A stretch of DNA of 64,000 bases from Centropus unirufus (Eukaryota > Chordata > Aves > Cuculiformes > Centropidae). This document shows positions 27,511-38,974 of this stretch, one piece after another. The stretch lies in assembly GCA_013397695.1 (NCBI GenBank), contig VYZI01000041.1:334671-398670 (forward strand). Reading direction: 5' to 3'. The stretch's first letter is position 1. Every line of letters begins with the position of its first letter. The position numbers and the translations under genes are program-made. The notes under the pieces are model-generated. The model saw only the letters and a list, made by a program, of their open reading frames with translations, made no database searches and was not told the origin of the DNA.

Positions 27511-28806
27511 TGTAGTGGGTTCTTAGCGGGGGCTGGCTTGGTTTTTTTAAGGCAATAATGTCAGGAGACAACTCCTCTCCACTGAAAACACCTTGTTCCG
27601 ATCTCTCTGATTGTGCAGTAAAAGCCTCATTTTTATGTTTCCGTGTACCCTAACGCATTAGTAGCCAACAATCCTCAGGTTAATCTGCTGCCAAGAATAA
27701 TATATTTCCTCTTAGCAAAGTCAGAAGAATAGCAGTCTAAAAAAACCCAAGGAGACAAAAATCAGGACCGAAAAGGGATATCACACCATTCTCTCCCCTA
27801 AAATTAATGTTCTACCAATCATCCCAATGGCATATATTGCCACAATTTAAGACACAGCCTTTGAGAGAAGTTTATTTACTGGAAAATTTCTACCAAGGGT
27901 GGCCAAGAACTTTATTTTAAACAAATTTTTCTAAGCAAACTAAGGTAATCCTAAACCACCAGTCTGATCCTGATCTCAGGAAGTTAAACATAGCCTATTC
28001 CCTTGTTCATTGCATGGACAAATGGAAGGGCACATCTCTGCTAAGTGGGAGTTTAATCCTAGCTATGCTGGGAAAAGGTTCTGCGGTTGAGGTCTGAGAC
28101 TCAGCACACAGGGAAACGTCTGCAGCGACCATCAATGACCTTTTGCAAGCAAGTTCTGATTTAGAAACAGGACTTTTAAAATGTCCCAGTGTGTTTAGTT
28201 CTGTGGGGTTGGTCCAGACCCAACACTCCAGGCTTGTTTAATAAGAAGATTCCAGGCAGTCCACAGCTGACCCTGGCCAGTTGCACTGGAGCTCCAGCTT
28301 GCTGACGTGGAAGAAGAATACTGCGTTGGGGACTGAGTATGTCCAGATGCTGCTTCTCTCTTCAGAAAGGAAATTACAGTCTATAGAAGAGGAACTTGGC
28401 ACAGTCAGCTTTCTAAGCTAGGAAATTTCATGATCTGTTGGAATATATTAACATGTACATTTTAAACTCCAACAGAGATATAGCTTGTTTCTGGAACAAA
28501 GGTTTGATAGGGGCCAAGTTGCAGGGCCTAAGGGAATGCAAATGGCTGGATGATTTCATTTCCCCTAAGCGAAGGCCGTTTGCAAACATGGGTATGGTTT
28601 ACTGCTTTTTTGCTTTCATTGTTATGACTTGTGTGGATAATTGATGGCGGGTTGCCTAGAGCCTGGGGTAGGCCTCCTTCATGAAAGCTGAAGCAAATAA
28701 ATGGTGATTTGCTTTTATTTCGCTGGTTCTGTCCCTATTCAGAAATAACCAAGACCCACTCAGTATTTAAAGGTACCATCCTAGAACAGAACAGGCTGGT
28801 TATACA
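27511..28806 (+). mobile_element. Candidate endogenous-retrovirus LTR (ERVL-like), about 1.3 kb
   Basis: The left edge starts TGTAGTGGGTT, a start I associate with avian ERVL-type LTRs. The right edge ends TATACA, giving 4-bp terminal inverted repeats TGTA...TACA. An AATAAA signal lies at 28696..28701, about 105 bases before the right edge, as expected for an R-U5 segment. Directly after TACA comes a stretch resembling a tRNA-Leu primer-binding site. Against this: no 3' LTR, no gag or pol frame and no target-site duplication were found, and the length is large for this group. An 8-bp stem (28435..28442 with 28468..28475) inside suggests composite content. It may be a 5' LTR with the internal part deleted, or the left edge may be coincidental. 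It lies antisense to COL5A2. Confidence 0.33.
28696..28701 (+). promoter_or_regulatory. AATAAA polyadenylation signal inside the LTR candidate
   Basis: AATAAA is followed 15-40 bases later by a T/G-rich stretch, which is a plausible cleavage environment. It counts only as support for the LTR interpretation, because isolated AATAAA is common in AT-rich DNA. Confidence 0.35.
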
Positions 28807-28824
28807 TGGCGGCAGCTTGGATCA
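28807..28824 (+). other. Primer-binding-site-like sequence
   Basis: It starts TGGCGGCAG immediately after the TACA edge and ends GGATCA. The pattern TGG-G-CAG--T-GGAT agrees with the tRNA-Leu type binding site of ERVL elements, with several mismatches. A CAGGTAAAA sequence that could serve as a splice donor follows about 45 bases further on. Confidence 0.3.
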
Positions 28825-31800
28825 GTGACTGCTCCTGGGTCTCAGCACCAACTCCAGACACAACTTCTTCAGGTAAAAGAGAATTTTATTTCCAAGCAAT
28901 TTTTCTAAGGCCATTCCCAAGCTCTGAACTTACTTTTCCTGTGGTCTGCTCTATGTGATATAAACACAACATGTGAAACTCCTGAGAGCTGCATTAGATA
29001 AAAAAGATTCAGTGCTTGTTTTCTCAGCCAATTTCAAGCTATTTCAATGTCTACTGCACGAAAAGTATTTCCACTACATGCAAAATATCCAAGGTTACTT
29101 GTTCAGTGCCAAGTCATACAAGAATTAAATGTAGTTGTTTCCTCTTCACAATCAGCTGAGTTGCAAGTATACAATTCCATTGTTTGATATGAAACACTGT
29201 TTACTGGGCACATATATTCAGCTTTTCCAATGTAGAAATCAACTCAATCATAATTAGGACCGTCAATCAGCCACTGGTTTTCTAATTGTTTGTTTCACAA
29301 ATGGGAATCAGTATATATTAAATAAATTCTCCCTTTTTGCCCTCAAAGTAATTCACCTGAAATGAAAAGAATTTTGGAGCAAACAAGAAAACTAAGAATT
29401 CAGAAATTCCCAGTTTTAACCAGTGCTGGAAGGTGACCATCAAAAATGGAGCTGAGACCATGAAGAGTTCGAGGAAGAACCAGGAACACGATGGTTGTTG
29501 TTTGTCTTGCTCAGGGCAAAGAAAATTGGCATGTGAAACTAAGAAGTTCAATGCCTTAGATGAATAAAAGTGAATTCCCTGTGCAAAACATGTTTCTCAG
29601 GGTGAGAAAGGGGTACCCTGGATCAGGGCTGTCCAGTCAAACACAAGTCCAAATCCTGCTCTACTGGCCTAGGTAAATTTCATATTCACAGAGTGAAGTT
29701 CCCTCCATCATCCTACTCACTTCGGAGAGAAACTTCATCTTCTGAAATTTCCCAGTGCCCTGCCCTTAATCAAGAGCTGAGTAGCAGGCTCACAATTGAC
29801 CCTGGAGTAGGCAGGAGATGTTTATAAGTACAAAGCAGTGAATTTCTTGGTTGACCGCACTAAAAATATCACAGAAAACATTTTGTGCTAAAATTCCTAT
29901 AGTTAGGAAACAAATATTATTGTAAAGGTAAATAGCAGTAAAAAAACATTTCTATTGCTCATTAATATTGTTTGTTTCCATATTTTAGCTACAGTCATCC
30001 TCACAGCAGTGCTGATACAGGTGACATCATCTGTGGTGCAGAATTGAGGGAAGGAGCAGCAGAGGGCATAACTAAACATAAGTTTCCCTTAAATTGCTAT
30101 GTAATTTCAGCTTAACTGGACTGTAAGATCTATGAAATCCCTCTATGAACTATATTTTCTACATGTACCTCATTGTTACAGTTGGCTGGATTTATATAAT
30201 TATGTACAGTTTGAGGTCAACATGGAAAACAGGCCTTATTCATTACTGGCAAGCTCTCTCCAAAAAGAATACATTCTGAGGAGCCCAGTGATCAGGCACA
30301 GCATAAGAGCCAACTGGTAAGGTACAAAGCATTAAATTGCTTAATTCAGAACTTAATTACTCTTCAGAATGCCTCAAGGGCAGTAAATTATTGTCAGATG
30401 TGCACCTGGGATTTAAACAATGGAAGAACAGAATAGCATCCATGTAAATCACCTCTCTGGAAAGAGAAGCATTTTCTTCCAAGCAGCACAGCACAGAGAA
30501 ATGTGTAACATTCTTGTGCAATACATCCTCCTGCAACTGAGCTATACAGTTAAACATTAGTAATGTAAAACACACGTCTAGAGATCACTGTGAAACACCC
30601 TTGTCCAGAAGGTGGTCACTGTATGAAAGAAGGGCCTTCCCTACTGTGTTTTACCCAACAGTATCCAAAGAGAATATTTAGAATTGGCAAGCAGCTAGAA
30701 ATACGTGTCTCATGACTCTGTGCTTCCATTCCTCCGCCTATGAGCAGCTCAACATCTCTAACATACGAGGAAATTCAGCATAACATATTGGCATGCAGAC
30801 TATTTTAGAAAGGGGTGCCATTTTACTGTGGGATAGCAATGATACTTTCAAAATAATCCTGGAATAAAATCCATTCCAAAGTCCACTTATTACAGGAATT
30901 TAAAAATGTGATTAATGAGGCATATTAATAGATCTTGAGAAAAATTTCTCTTCAAATTTCTATTTCCTGTTTCAAAACTATCAGTGCTTGAAGAATGAAA
31001 GCGTTATCACTGCCTTAAAATTTTAGTGCCAAGTTGCACAGATCAGAAGAACTTGTAATACTGACACAGAGGTGCATTGCACAGGAGCTAGACTACACAT
31101 AGGCTCCAAGACATGCTTAGAAAAATTTTTCCCTTTGAATCAGACTTCAAGCACCTCAAGTCCTGGCATTATCTTTAAGACTAATTTCGTATGAATATAA
31201 ACAACACCTTAACTGAGTGGAAAACTTTCCTTCACAACCAAAGACTTGTTAACTTCAGGAAATCGCTGGAATATCTACATGTTATAAAAATAGATAATTC
31301 CGGTGCACGATGACTCAGAGAACACTCCTTAAGCAAAAAAGAGCAAAGTCAGTTTGGATCAAAGGGAGTTGCAATATCTTTCAGTTTTTTCTAATCTCTG
31401 GTCTGTTATTAATATTTTTATGCATCCTGAGTAACATATATTTCTGCCTGTTCAAGACTTTTCCAAGTGTTTCTTTTTTACTAGATAAGGGATATTCATG
31501 CCGAGAACAAACAGTACACATTACAGTACATACTAGTCACATTCCTTTTGTGGAAAGTTTCTCCAAGTAAGCACTGTCTACAGAACTGGTGCAATATATG
31601 ACTTGAGCTTTAATAATGTAAAGCACACCAGAAGATTCACAGGCTACAAAATCCCAGATTTTGCAAACATATCAGACTCCTACTACAGTGGTGAGTGGAT
31701 TAACACAAGTACTGGGAAACTCATTTAGTTGGCAATGAAAGAAAACATTGCCCTTCAGGCACTTTGCATGAAGAAAATTCCATTTCCAAAACCAGAGATG

Positions 31801-32447
31801 TCTGGTAGCAGGCTCCTATGTGCTTCCCACAGAATGGGAAGAAAAGAAGAGAGGAAAAAACACCACAAGAATACTAGCATTAGCTAGAACAGTAGAAAAG
31901 GTCATTTTAAGGAAAGACTGTGTTCTTCAGAGGTACATCTACTAGTACAGATAATGGCTAGACCTGCAGTTTCTACTACCTCCAGATCTACTAGTAAGCT
32001 ACAAAAACATATAGGCGAGCTATACATGAGGAACAGCACACACCTACGTCACCCTGAGGAACAGGGGACATGTTTATTAAGACTTTAAAGAAACATTTCA
32101 GATGCCTTAGAGACTGTGCTGCATTGCACAAAAAATATGGATGTAATTGCTGTAATTGTATAGCATCTATAAAGACCTACGGGTTACACACCAGTTCCTT
32201 TTTCTTTTTAAAATCTGTATTCCTGAAAAAATTGGCTATGTTATTCCTGATCAAACTAAAGATTCATTTTTCAGTGTGATAGAGACCATTGTCAGGTAGT
32301 ACCATATGCAATTTCTTTATTAAACCTCTGTTAAAATCTTGTACAATACCATTTGTTGTTGTCTTCTCAGAGCAAGGCTAGCAGTACTAGAAATATTGCT
32401 TTCATGGGACACATGAAGGGGCAAGAGAAGCTTCTCCTGTATTTGGC

Positions 32448-32471
32448 ATTTTATTTTATTTTATTTTTTTA
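32448..32471. repeat. (TTTTA)n microsatellite
   Basis: About four TTTTA units followed by a T run. An A/C-rich stretch with many CAAAA-like units follows to about 32578. Confidence 0.8.
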
Positions 32472-32919
32472 CAGGATAACTGTAGGGGGAAAAACAAAAT
32501 AAAACAAATAAACCCCAAGCAAACCTACACAACCACCACACTTGCAAAAAAACCCCCAAAACAAACAAAAAACCCCCGTACCTTCTACCTACTGAACCAA
32601 GCTTAAGCAAAATACCTCAAATTTCACATAGATTCCAAAAAGCTTCCTAACAAGCTATTTCTACTGCCTGACTATGACAAAATATCCTAAAGCTCACTCT
32701 GGCATTTTAATAAATAGTTATAAGTCAATACTATCTGCAAAAGCAGGAGTATTATAGTCCTGGTATTTACATTTCATTGCAAACTGCATTACATTGTATA
32801 AACAAATGACTTGGAACATTCTATGTCTTGCAGAGTTCAAGGAGGAATTTTAGTCTTTAAGCCCCCACAAGGGAAAAAAGTGTGCGCACACAAGCAAATA
32901 TAAGACAGCAAGATTTTTC

Positions 32920-32935
32920 GGGGGGGGGGGGGGGG
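32920..32935 (+). repeat. G16 homopolymer
   Basis: Sixteen consecutive G on the plus strand, that is C16 on the COL5A2 sense strand, just right of TTTTTC. The length may be unreliable. Confidence 0.85.
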
Positions 32936-35418
32936 AATCATTCCCATTTCTATTGGGACTTTATTATGACCAGAATTATAAGCTGGTAGTGTTAACAATC
33001 ACAAGGAATTAGTTTTAGTAAAAGTGTACCCTTTTGCAAAACCCATGGCTTCAAAATAAACAACTGAAAGTCAGAAGATTAACCACTCCATTAATCCTAA
33101 CCAGATTCAATTCTATGTGATCATGCTGGAAGACAATCGGGATCCATTAAAACCATACCTTTATTCTTGTGAGTGTGGAAATAAAAGGACAAAGTGGAGA
33201 ATGGTCTTTATACATGAGCTCAAGTCAGTCTACCCTTATACTGTAATTCATTAAAATAACTGCTGCAGAGTCTCCCAGCTATCTCCATCAAATAGTTATT
33301 TAAGGACTTTTTTCTTGAAGCTAGACACTCCTGGATCCTAAGACTGCCCCAGCTAATTTGAGTATCATTGGCTAGTAAGTCTGGATAACACCACTATTCA
33401 ACAGCTTTCATTTCAACTTGTCACCTTTCAGCCCATAGACCAACTTAGTCTAAAAAAATATTACTGGTTTTGAGATAATTTTCAGCCTCGGTGTTTCCAA
33501 AGTTGAAGTGTTTCACTTATCGGAGTAGTAGACTTAAAAACAGCAGCACAAGCAAAATTTATTTCTTACTCCTTTTCTCAAGGGAACTCCACTCACCAAG
33601 TAGCACCAATGAGGTAATTTGCACTTTGAAAGTGGGGGTGTTTGATACATGAATCCCACAGAATCTTGCTCTCTCCACAGCTGAATCTTGCTGTCTTGCA
33701 TTTTGAAATTGCGTGCATGTCATGAATTGCTTAGTTGTGATTCTCAGTAAGAGAAAGACAGGCAACTATTATACCAGAAAGTTTCTTCTCATGGCACTGG
33801 GACAACATTCACTGACATTTATAGGAGTTAGATTGAGCCACAGCTGTGTCCCGTTAGAAAACAAGACTGTAGGAACCGCCCCTTTCCAGACAGTCACATT
33901 CTCTCCTACTGCCACCACTTCAGCCTAGGGCTCCTGAAGCTGCCTTCCCAGCTACAGATGTTACCCATATCAAACATGAAGTTATCATCCACATTAGGCA
34001 TGCCTAGTTCTGACGCAGACTTAAGCCTTGACTGAATATTCTGTAGCTTCACATAAAATTCACCAGGAGTTTGCCTATCTTGAAAACCCAGAAAACCTTG
34101 ACTTTCTTATTCTTCTGTATTGAAATTATACAAGGACCTTTTCTGTGCCAGATTTGAGCACTGAGCAAATTTGAATGAATGCCATTGAGATTCCCCTAGT
34201 TCCTCCCAAAATCAGAAACCAGGCTCTGTTTGTGTGATATTTACTTAAGACTGCAAGAAACCTTCAGTCAAAATTTGTGCAAAAAGATAGCACTATTCAG
34301 CATAGCTTAACATGGGAGATAATTACAAAAAGTTTGTATGTTTGCAGTGATAATAGATTTTAAAAACACTGCTTGTATTAAAGTAATCTCTTAATATTTT
34401 TCTGTATAACTGATATTTCCAAGATAACTGCTCTTTTATTACAAGTAACTCATTGCTGTATAATTTTTCCTAAATTCTTACTTCAGATGAATAGATCCTG
34501 ATGTTTGTTGCCCTCCTTTAAATGGAAACTTGAAATAATTCAAGTTTTCATTCATTAAGGGTGAAGGAAAGTAGGTATAAGTAATCTTATCACAGGAAAT
34601 GAGTCTATTCATGCGCTTCAAGTTAGGTTCCTAAAGTACTATTCCAAATACAAGGTTTAAATCACCAAATATTTACTTACTGTATTCATTACATTCAAAC
34701 ACAAATAAAATTATTTTGTCCCTATAAAATAGACAAATTCTGTCCTGCAACCATTTCCTAGGAACCCAGGGAAGGCTCAAAGAAATAGAGAACAGCTGGG
34801 AAAAAAAAAAAAATAAAATCCCCAGAGAACTAAGTGTTCCATATCCTCAATTTTAAAACCATTAGAAAGATATCACTGCTAAAAAATTAACCAGTGCAAT
34901 TCACACTGGTTGGTGCCAGCATTCTTCATAAGGTCAAACATAAACAAACTGAAGAGATCATGATTTAATTCTTCTCTGCCCATCATTCCACCCTTCCCCC
35001 CCAAAACCCAAAAAACCCCTCAAGAAATGTGAACATTCTGATACAATGTGGTAAAGCTGCAGAGTTTTGGGCTGCCCACTAAAGTGGGGCCAACCCCAGA
35101 GAGAGGTTTGCTTTACTGAAAGCTCACAGGAAGCAACAATTGATGTATTTCACTGTCTAGAGAACTCTTTGCTAAGGAGCAAGATTTCACTCCTGAAACT
35201 ATTCAACATGAAAATCTGTGCACTTCAAGAAACATATTAGCCTAACAACTCAGAATACATATTACAGTAGTACCCTAAGACTTCTTCCAAGATCAAGGAT
35301 GCTTTGTGTTGAGCACTGCACAAATTCATATCAAGATCCTGCATTTTGCAGTAACATAAAACAAAACCATGGCCAAGCTATATAATCTTGGTATCCAGGC
35401 TTAGTTAAAATCTTCTAT

Positions 35419-35484
35419 CCCTGAAGAAAAAGGGGACAGAGAAGGGAAGGGAAAAGGAAAAAAAAACAACAACAAAAAAAAAGC
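35419..35484 (+). repeat. Purine-rich tract
   Basis: G/A-rich sequence (GAAGAAAAAGGGG, then AGGGAAGGG, then long A runs with CAA units) on the plus strand. It is polypyrimidine on the COL5A2 sense strand. Confidence 0.7.
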
Positions 35485-38400
35485 AGCTAAGGGGCAATTT
35501 GTCTAACCTCGGTCCTAATTTTTGAAGTAGGCATCTAGCCCTCTGCCATTCATTAACTGTGATTCCAATATCCAAGGCTGCCACAGCAGCCATACTGTCA
35601 TGTTAGCTCTTCCATCCCCCACATGGTTCCATTTTCCATGTTCTGCTTTGCTTGTCACCAGATTTGATGTCTCTTACCTTCATTTGTTGCCAAGGCATGT
35701 TCCAGTACTTTCTGACTTTTGGCAAAGCAAGCATTTAAACATCTGGAAACCATCCTCCATTATTTTCAATAGCAAGATTCTTCTGCCTTGCAATGTTGTT
35801 ACCGTACAGTGGGAATGTCTGATGCCTTAAGACATCACAATTTAGAAACATATATGTTTGTATAATTTTACATAACTCTAAAATTTAACATGCAGTAAGT
35901 TGCAAACACTTGTATTGCTTTTATAAATTTGAACATGTATAATTAAAATTTAAGCTTATTTACTTACAGCTTTACAGCCAAAAACGTTCCTGATTTGAGA
36001 GTTCCAAATTATAGATATTTAAAATAGACATGTAGTAATACTTTACATTCAGAATTGTGTTCTTTTTCCAATGCATGGGATATGAAATTGAAATATTTAT
36101 TTTTAATTAAGATTTCCTGAAAAAAAACAAACAAACCAAAACGTTTAATCCAATGGACAAAATGAGATTTTTCAGGTGTAGGACTGGAAATCTTTTGTAC
36201 TATCTAAAAGTTTCAGTTATAAAAAACACATGATGGCCAACAAATCAGATGCTGCGTGTCATCAGATACAAAGTATGCATAATGCAAGAAGTCTGTCTTG
36301 TAAGGCTACTGTCATGAACATTGTTTTAAAGCTTCATAGGCCTAAAGAAACAATGTCAAGGCTGACAAGTACGATGGGAAAGCCTCTTGCACATTTTTCA
36401 TGAGCTGAATAAAATATATCCTTCAGCATTAGAGGATCTTTTACTGTATCATGAAGCTACAAAGCTTATTACCTTTTCTTTAGAAACCAACAGATTTTCA
36501 GTGCATACCTTAAGGTGTGTTAGTTTGGGTTTGTTTAGTTTTTTTTTTTAAATAAAGGACACCACTCCTTTAATGAAAAATTACTACAGAGGAAGAGAGA
36601 CACCACTCTTTCTGTGTAAACTACTTCCTCCCCTTTTCCACAGCCTGAAGTCACAAAAGGGCAATAACATCACAGTCACACAGAGTCAAAGGTTCCTTTA
36701 GAGGTAGGAGCCCCATCTCACACCCAGTGATTCTCTGGAAGTTCCCGCCTTCTTTGCTTCCCTTTATCTCCTTTTCTCAGAGCTTCGGACACAGTGGGGA
36801 TTATTGAGTCTGACAGATGTGCACACAGCAAAAATCTTGAGTTAAAGGGATAGAGTGCTCATAATATCTGTCCTATTCAGTCTGGGTCCCCCAAATTTCC
36901 GTTTTCGCATCTTTTCCCACCACCTCCCATAAATTAACACTTAGGCCAATACCAGACTTGACCACAGAAGGATGAACAAAAGCCTTTTTGTCCATTTCCT
37001 CATGCTTTTCTGCCTAATGGACCATGAGAACTATATTTTTCTTCACCAAGTCCTACTCTGTGACAAAAAGCATCCTTAGTTTTTGCCTCCTCTGATCACA
37101 ACACAAACTCTTGTTATCACTCCAGCCTACACTTTTTCTGAGATAATTCTCTTCTTTGTATTTCTAACCCATATTTTTGCACTTATGGCAAGTATTTCAT
37201 GAACATCTTTCCTGACACAGAAGCTTATAGAAGACTGTGAAACTATGAGATTTCACCCACAACCGATACAGGACTCTGAATCAGGTACCTACATTTTCCC
37301 ACCATAAGAGCAACATTCTTGGCAATACTATAAGATTTCATAAGACTGAATCAAATACTTTACTAACAGTCAAATGCTTTTATGTCAACATGGAATAAAG
37401 CCATCAAGCAATAGCCTTTCAAGGTTAACAGGGGGCAGAAGGAGAAATTCTCCGTGTTTCCCCCCAATAGCCACACAACTGTAAATCAGCAGTACACACA
37501 ATGAATGAGGCCAAATTCTCCCTTAAAGAACAGAGAGATGCTACAATATCAGCTGCAAGTTTGGCCTCTCACATATTTTGGAAGGATATGGTCATATCTC
37601 CAAATACCTGAAGTCTAATAGTTTTTCAAACTTCCTGATGAATAAACAACAAATTTTCTAGAACTGCAATAAATTATTCTTCCTTGTAGAGATAATACCT
37701 GACAGCTTAAGAAACTTTCAGCCAGATTGATATCAGCATCCATGCTGTTAGGCAACATTAGGCCAGCATAACCCCAAAACCACAACATGCTTTGATAGCT
37801 GCAGCCCTCAAGTGGGTAATCCTCATGTTATTTTATTTAATTGGCCAATTTCTATGGAGATGGTAATAACTACCATGGAGAATGCTCTACCTTCTTGACT
37901 TTAACTTCTGGTGCAAAGCATCACTAACACTGGAACCAGGACATGTGTGATAAGTCACATCAAAGTATATTCTCATTTTCTAAAGGGATGAGGAGTTTCA
38001 CAAAATTTCCAGGAATCTTGGAGGAAAAGTGAGATGACCCAGGTATCCAATAGTATCTTTCCTACCAGCAGATTCATTATTAATGTAAATGAGACAGCAA
38101 TCATTATTACAGTATTATACTGCATTTTCCTTATATCAAAATATTTGGCAGAGCACTGTAAGGAAAATATTTACAATAATCTGAGTAGAAAAGAGGCAAT
38201 GAAGCACGCCCAACTTCTGTTCACAGTTTCTGCTTTAATTTCTTCCTCTCGTATTTTTCTCTTGGCCGACTGGGATATTTAACAAGATAGGAAACGATTT
38301 TAAGAAAAAAAAAATATTTTCTTCTATCTCCGGCAGAGTGAGAACTTCTTTAAACAAAACTCTCAGCTTAACCTCAAAAGTTACCTGTAATACTACAGTT

Positions 38401-38944
38401 ATCCCAGGACAGGTGACAAACATTCTCCTCAAATAAGAAACATTTCTTTCCTGGCTTTAAGACAGAATTTTTCATTACCATTTTAACATGCAATATTAAT
38501 TTTGGAGCAATGGGACAAAGAAAGACTCACGAGTATACCTTTTCTCTCCTGTAATCTCTGTACTACACTGTCATTGTGCCTTTAATCCTTCACCTCAGAT
38601 GGTAAGCTTGCTGGCAAGCATTTCATGACCAGAGAGTATTTGGAGAGGGTACTGTACAGGCCTCAGCCAGAGGTCTACTGCACAGCAGGGAATAGGCCTC
38701 ATTGAGACAGTTTACTCTTCTGTTCCTGCTCTAAATGAGTTTATGTCAAAAACTCTGAATCCCTGCCAGCAGTATCAGAGTCACTGGTTGTGTTTCTATT
38801 CCACCACATTATACAACGAACATGGGCACAGAAATTCAAATTAATTCTTTAGTCCTCCCATGCTGCTGTTATATAGTCTAAAGGCTATAAAGGAAAACTA
38901 GTGAAGACACGGAACACTGGAAATTTTTCAGTAATATATTTCAG

Positions 38945-38974
38945 TATAATGGAGTTTATAAAAACTCCATTATA
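38945..38974. repeat. Perfect 13-bp inverted repeat with 4-base loop
   Basis: TATAATGGAGTTT (38945..38957), loop ATAA, then AAACTCCATTATA (38962..38974). The arms match at all 13 positions. It is the best compact hairpin I noticed in the intron. It lacks the length of a microRNA precursor. Confidence 0.85.
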
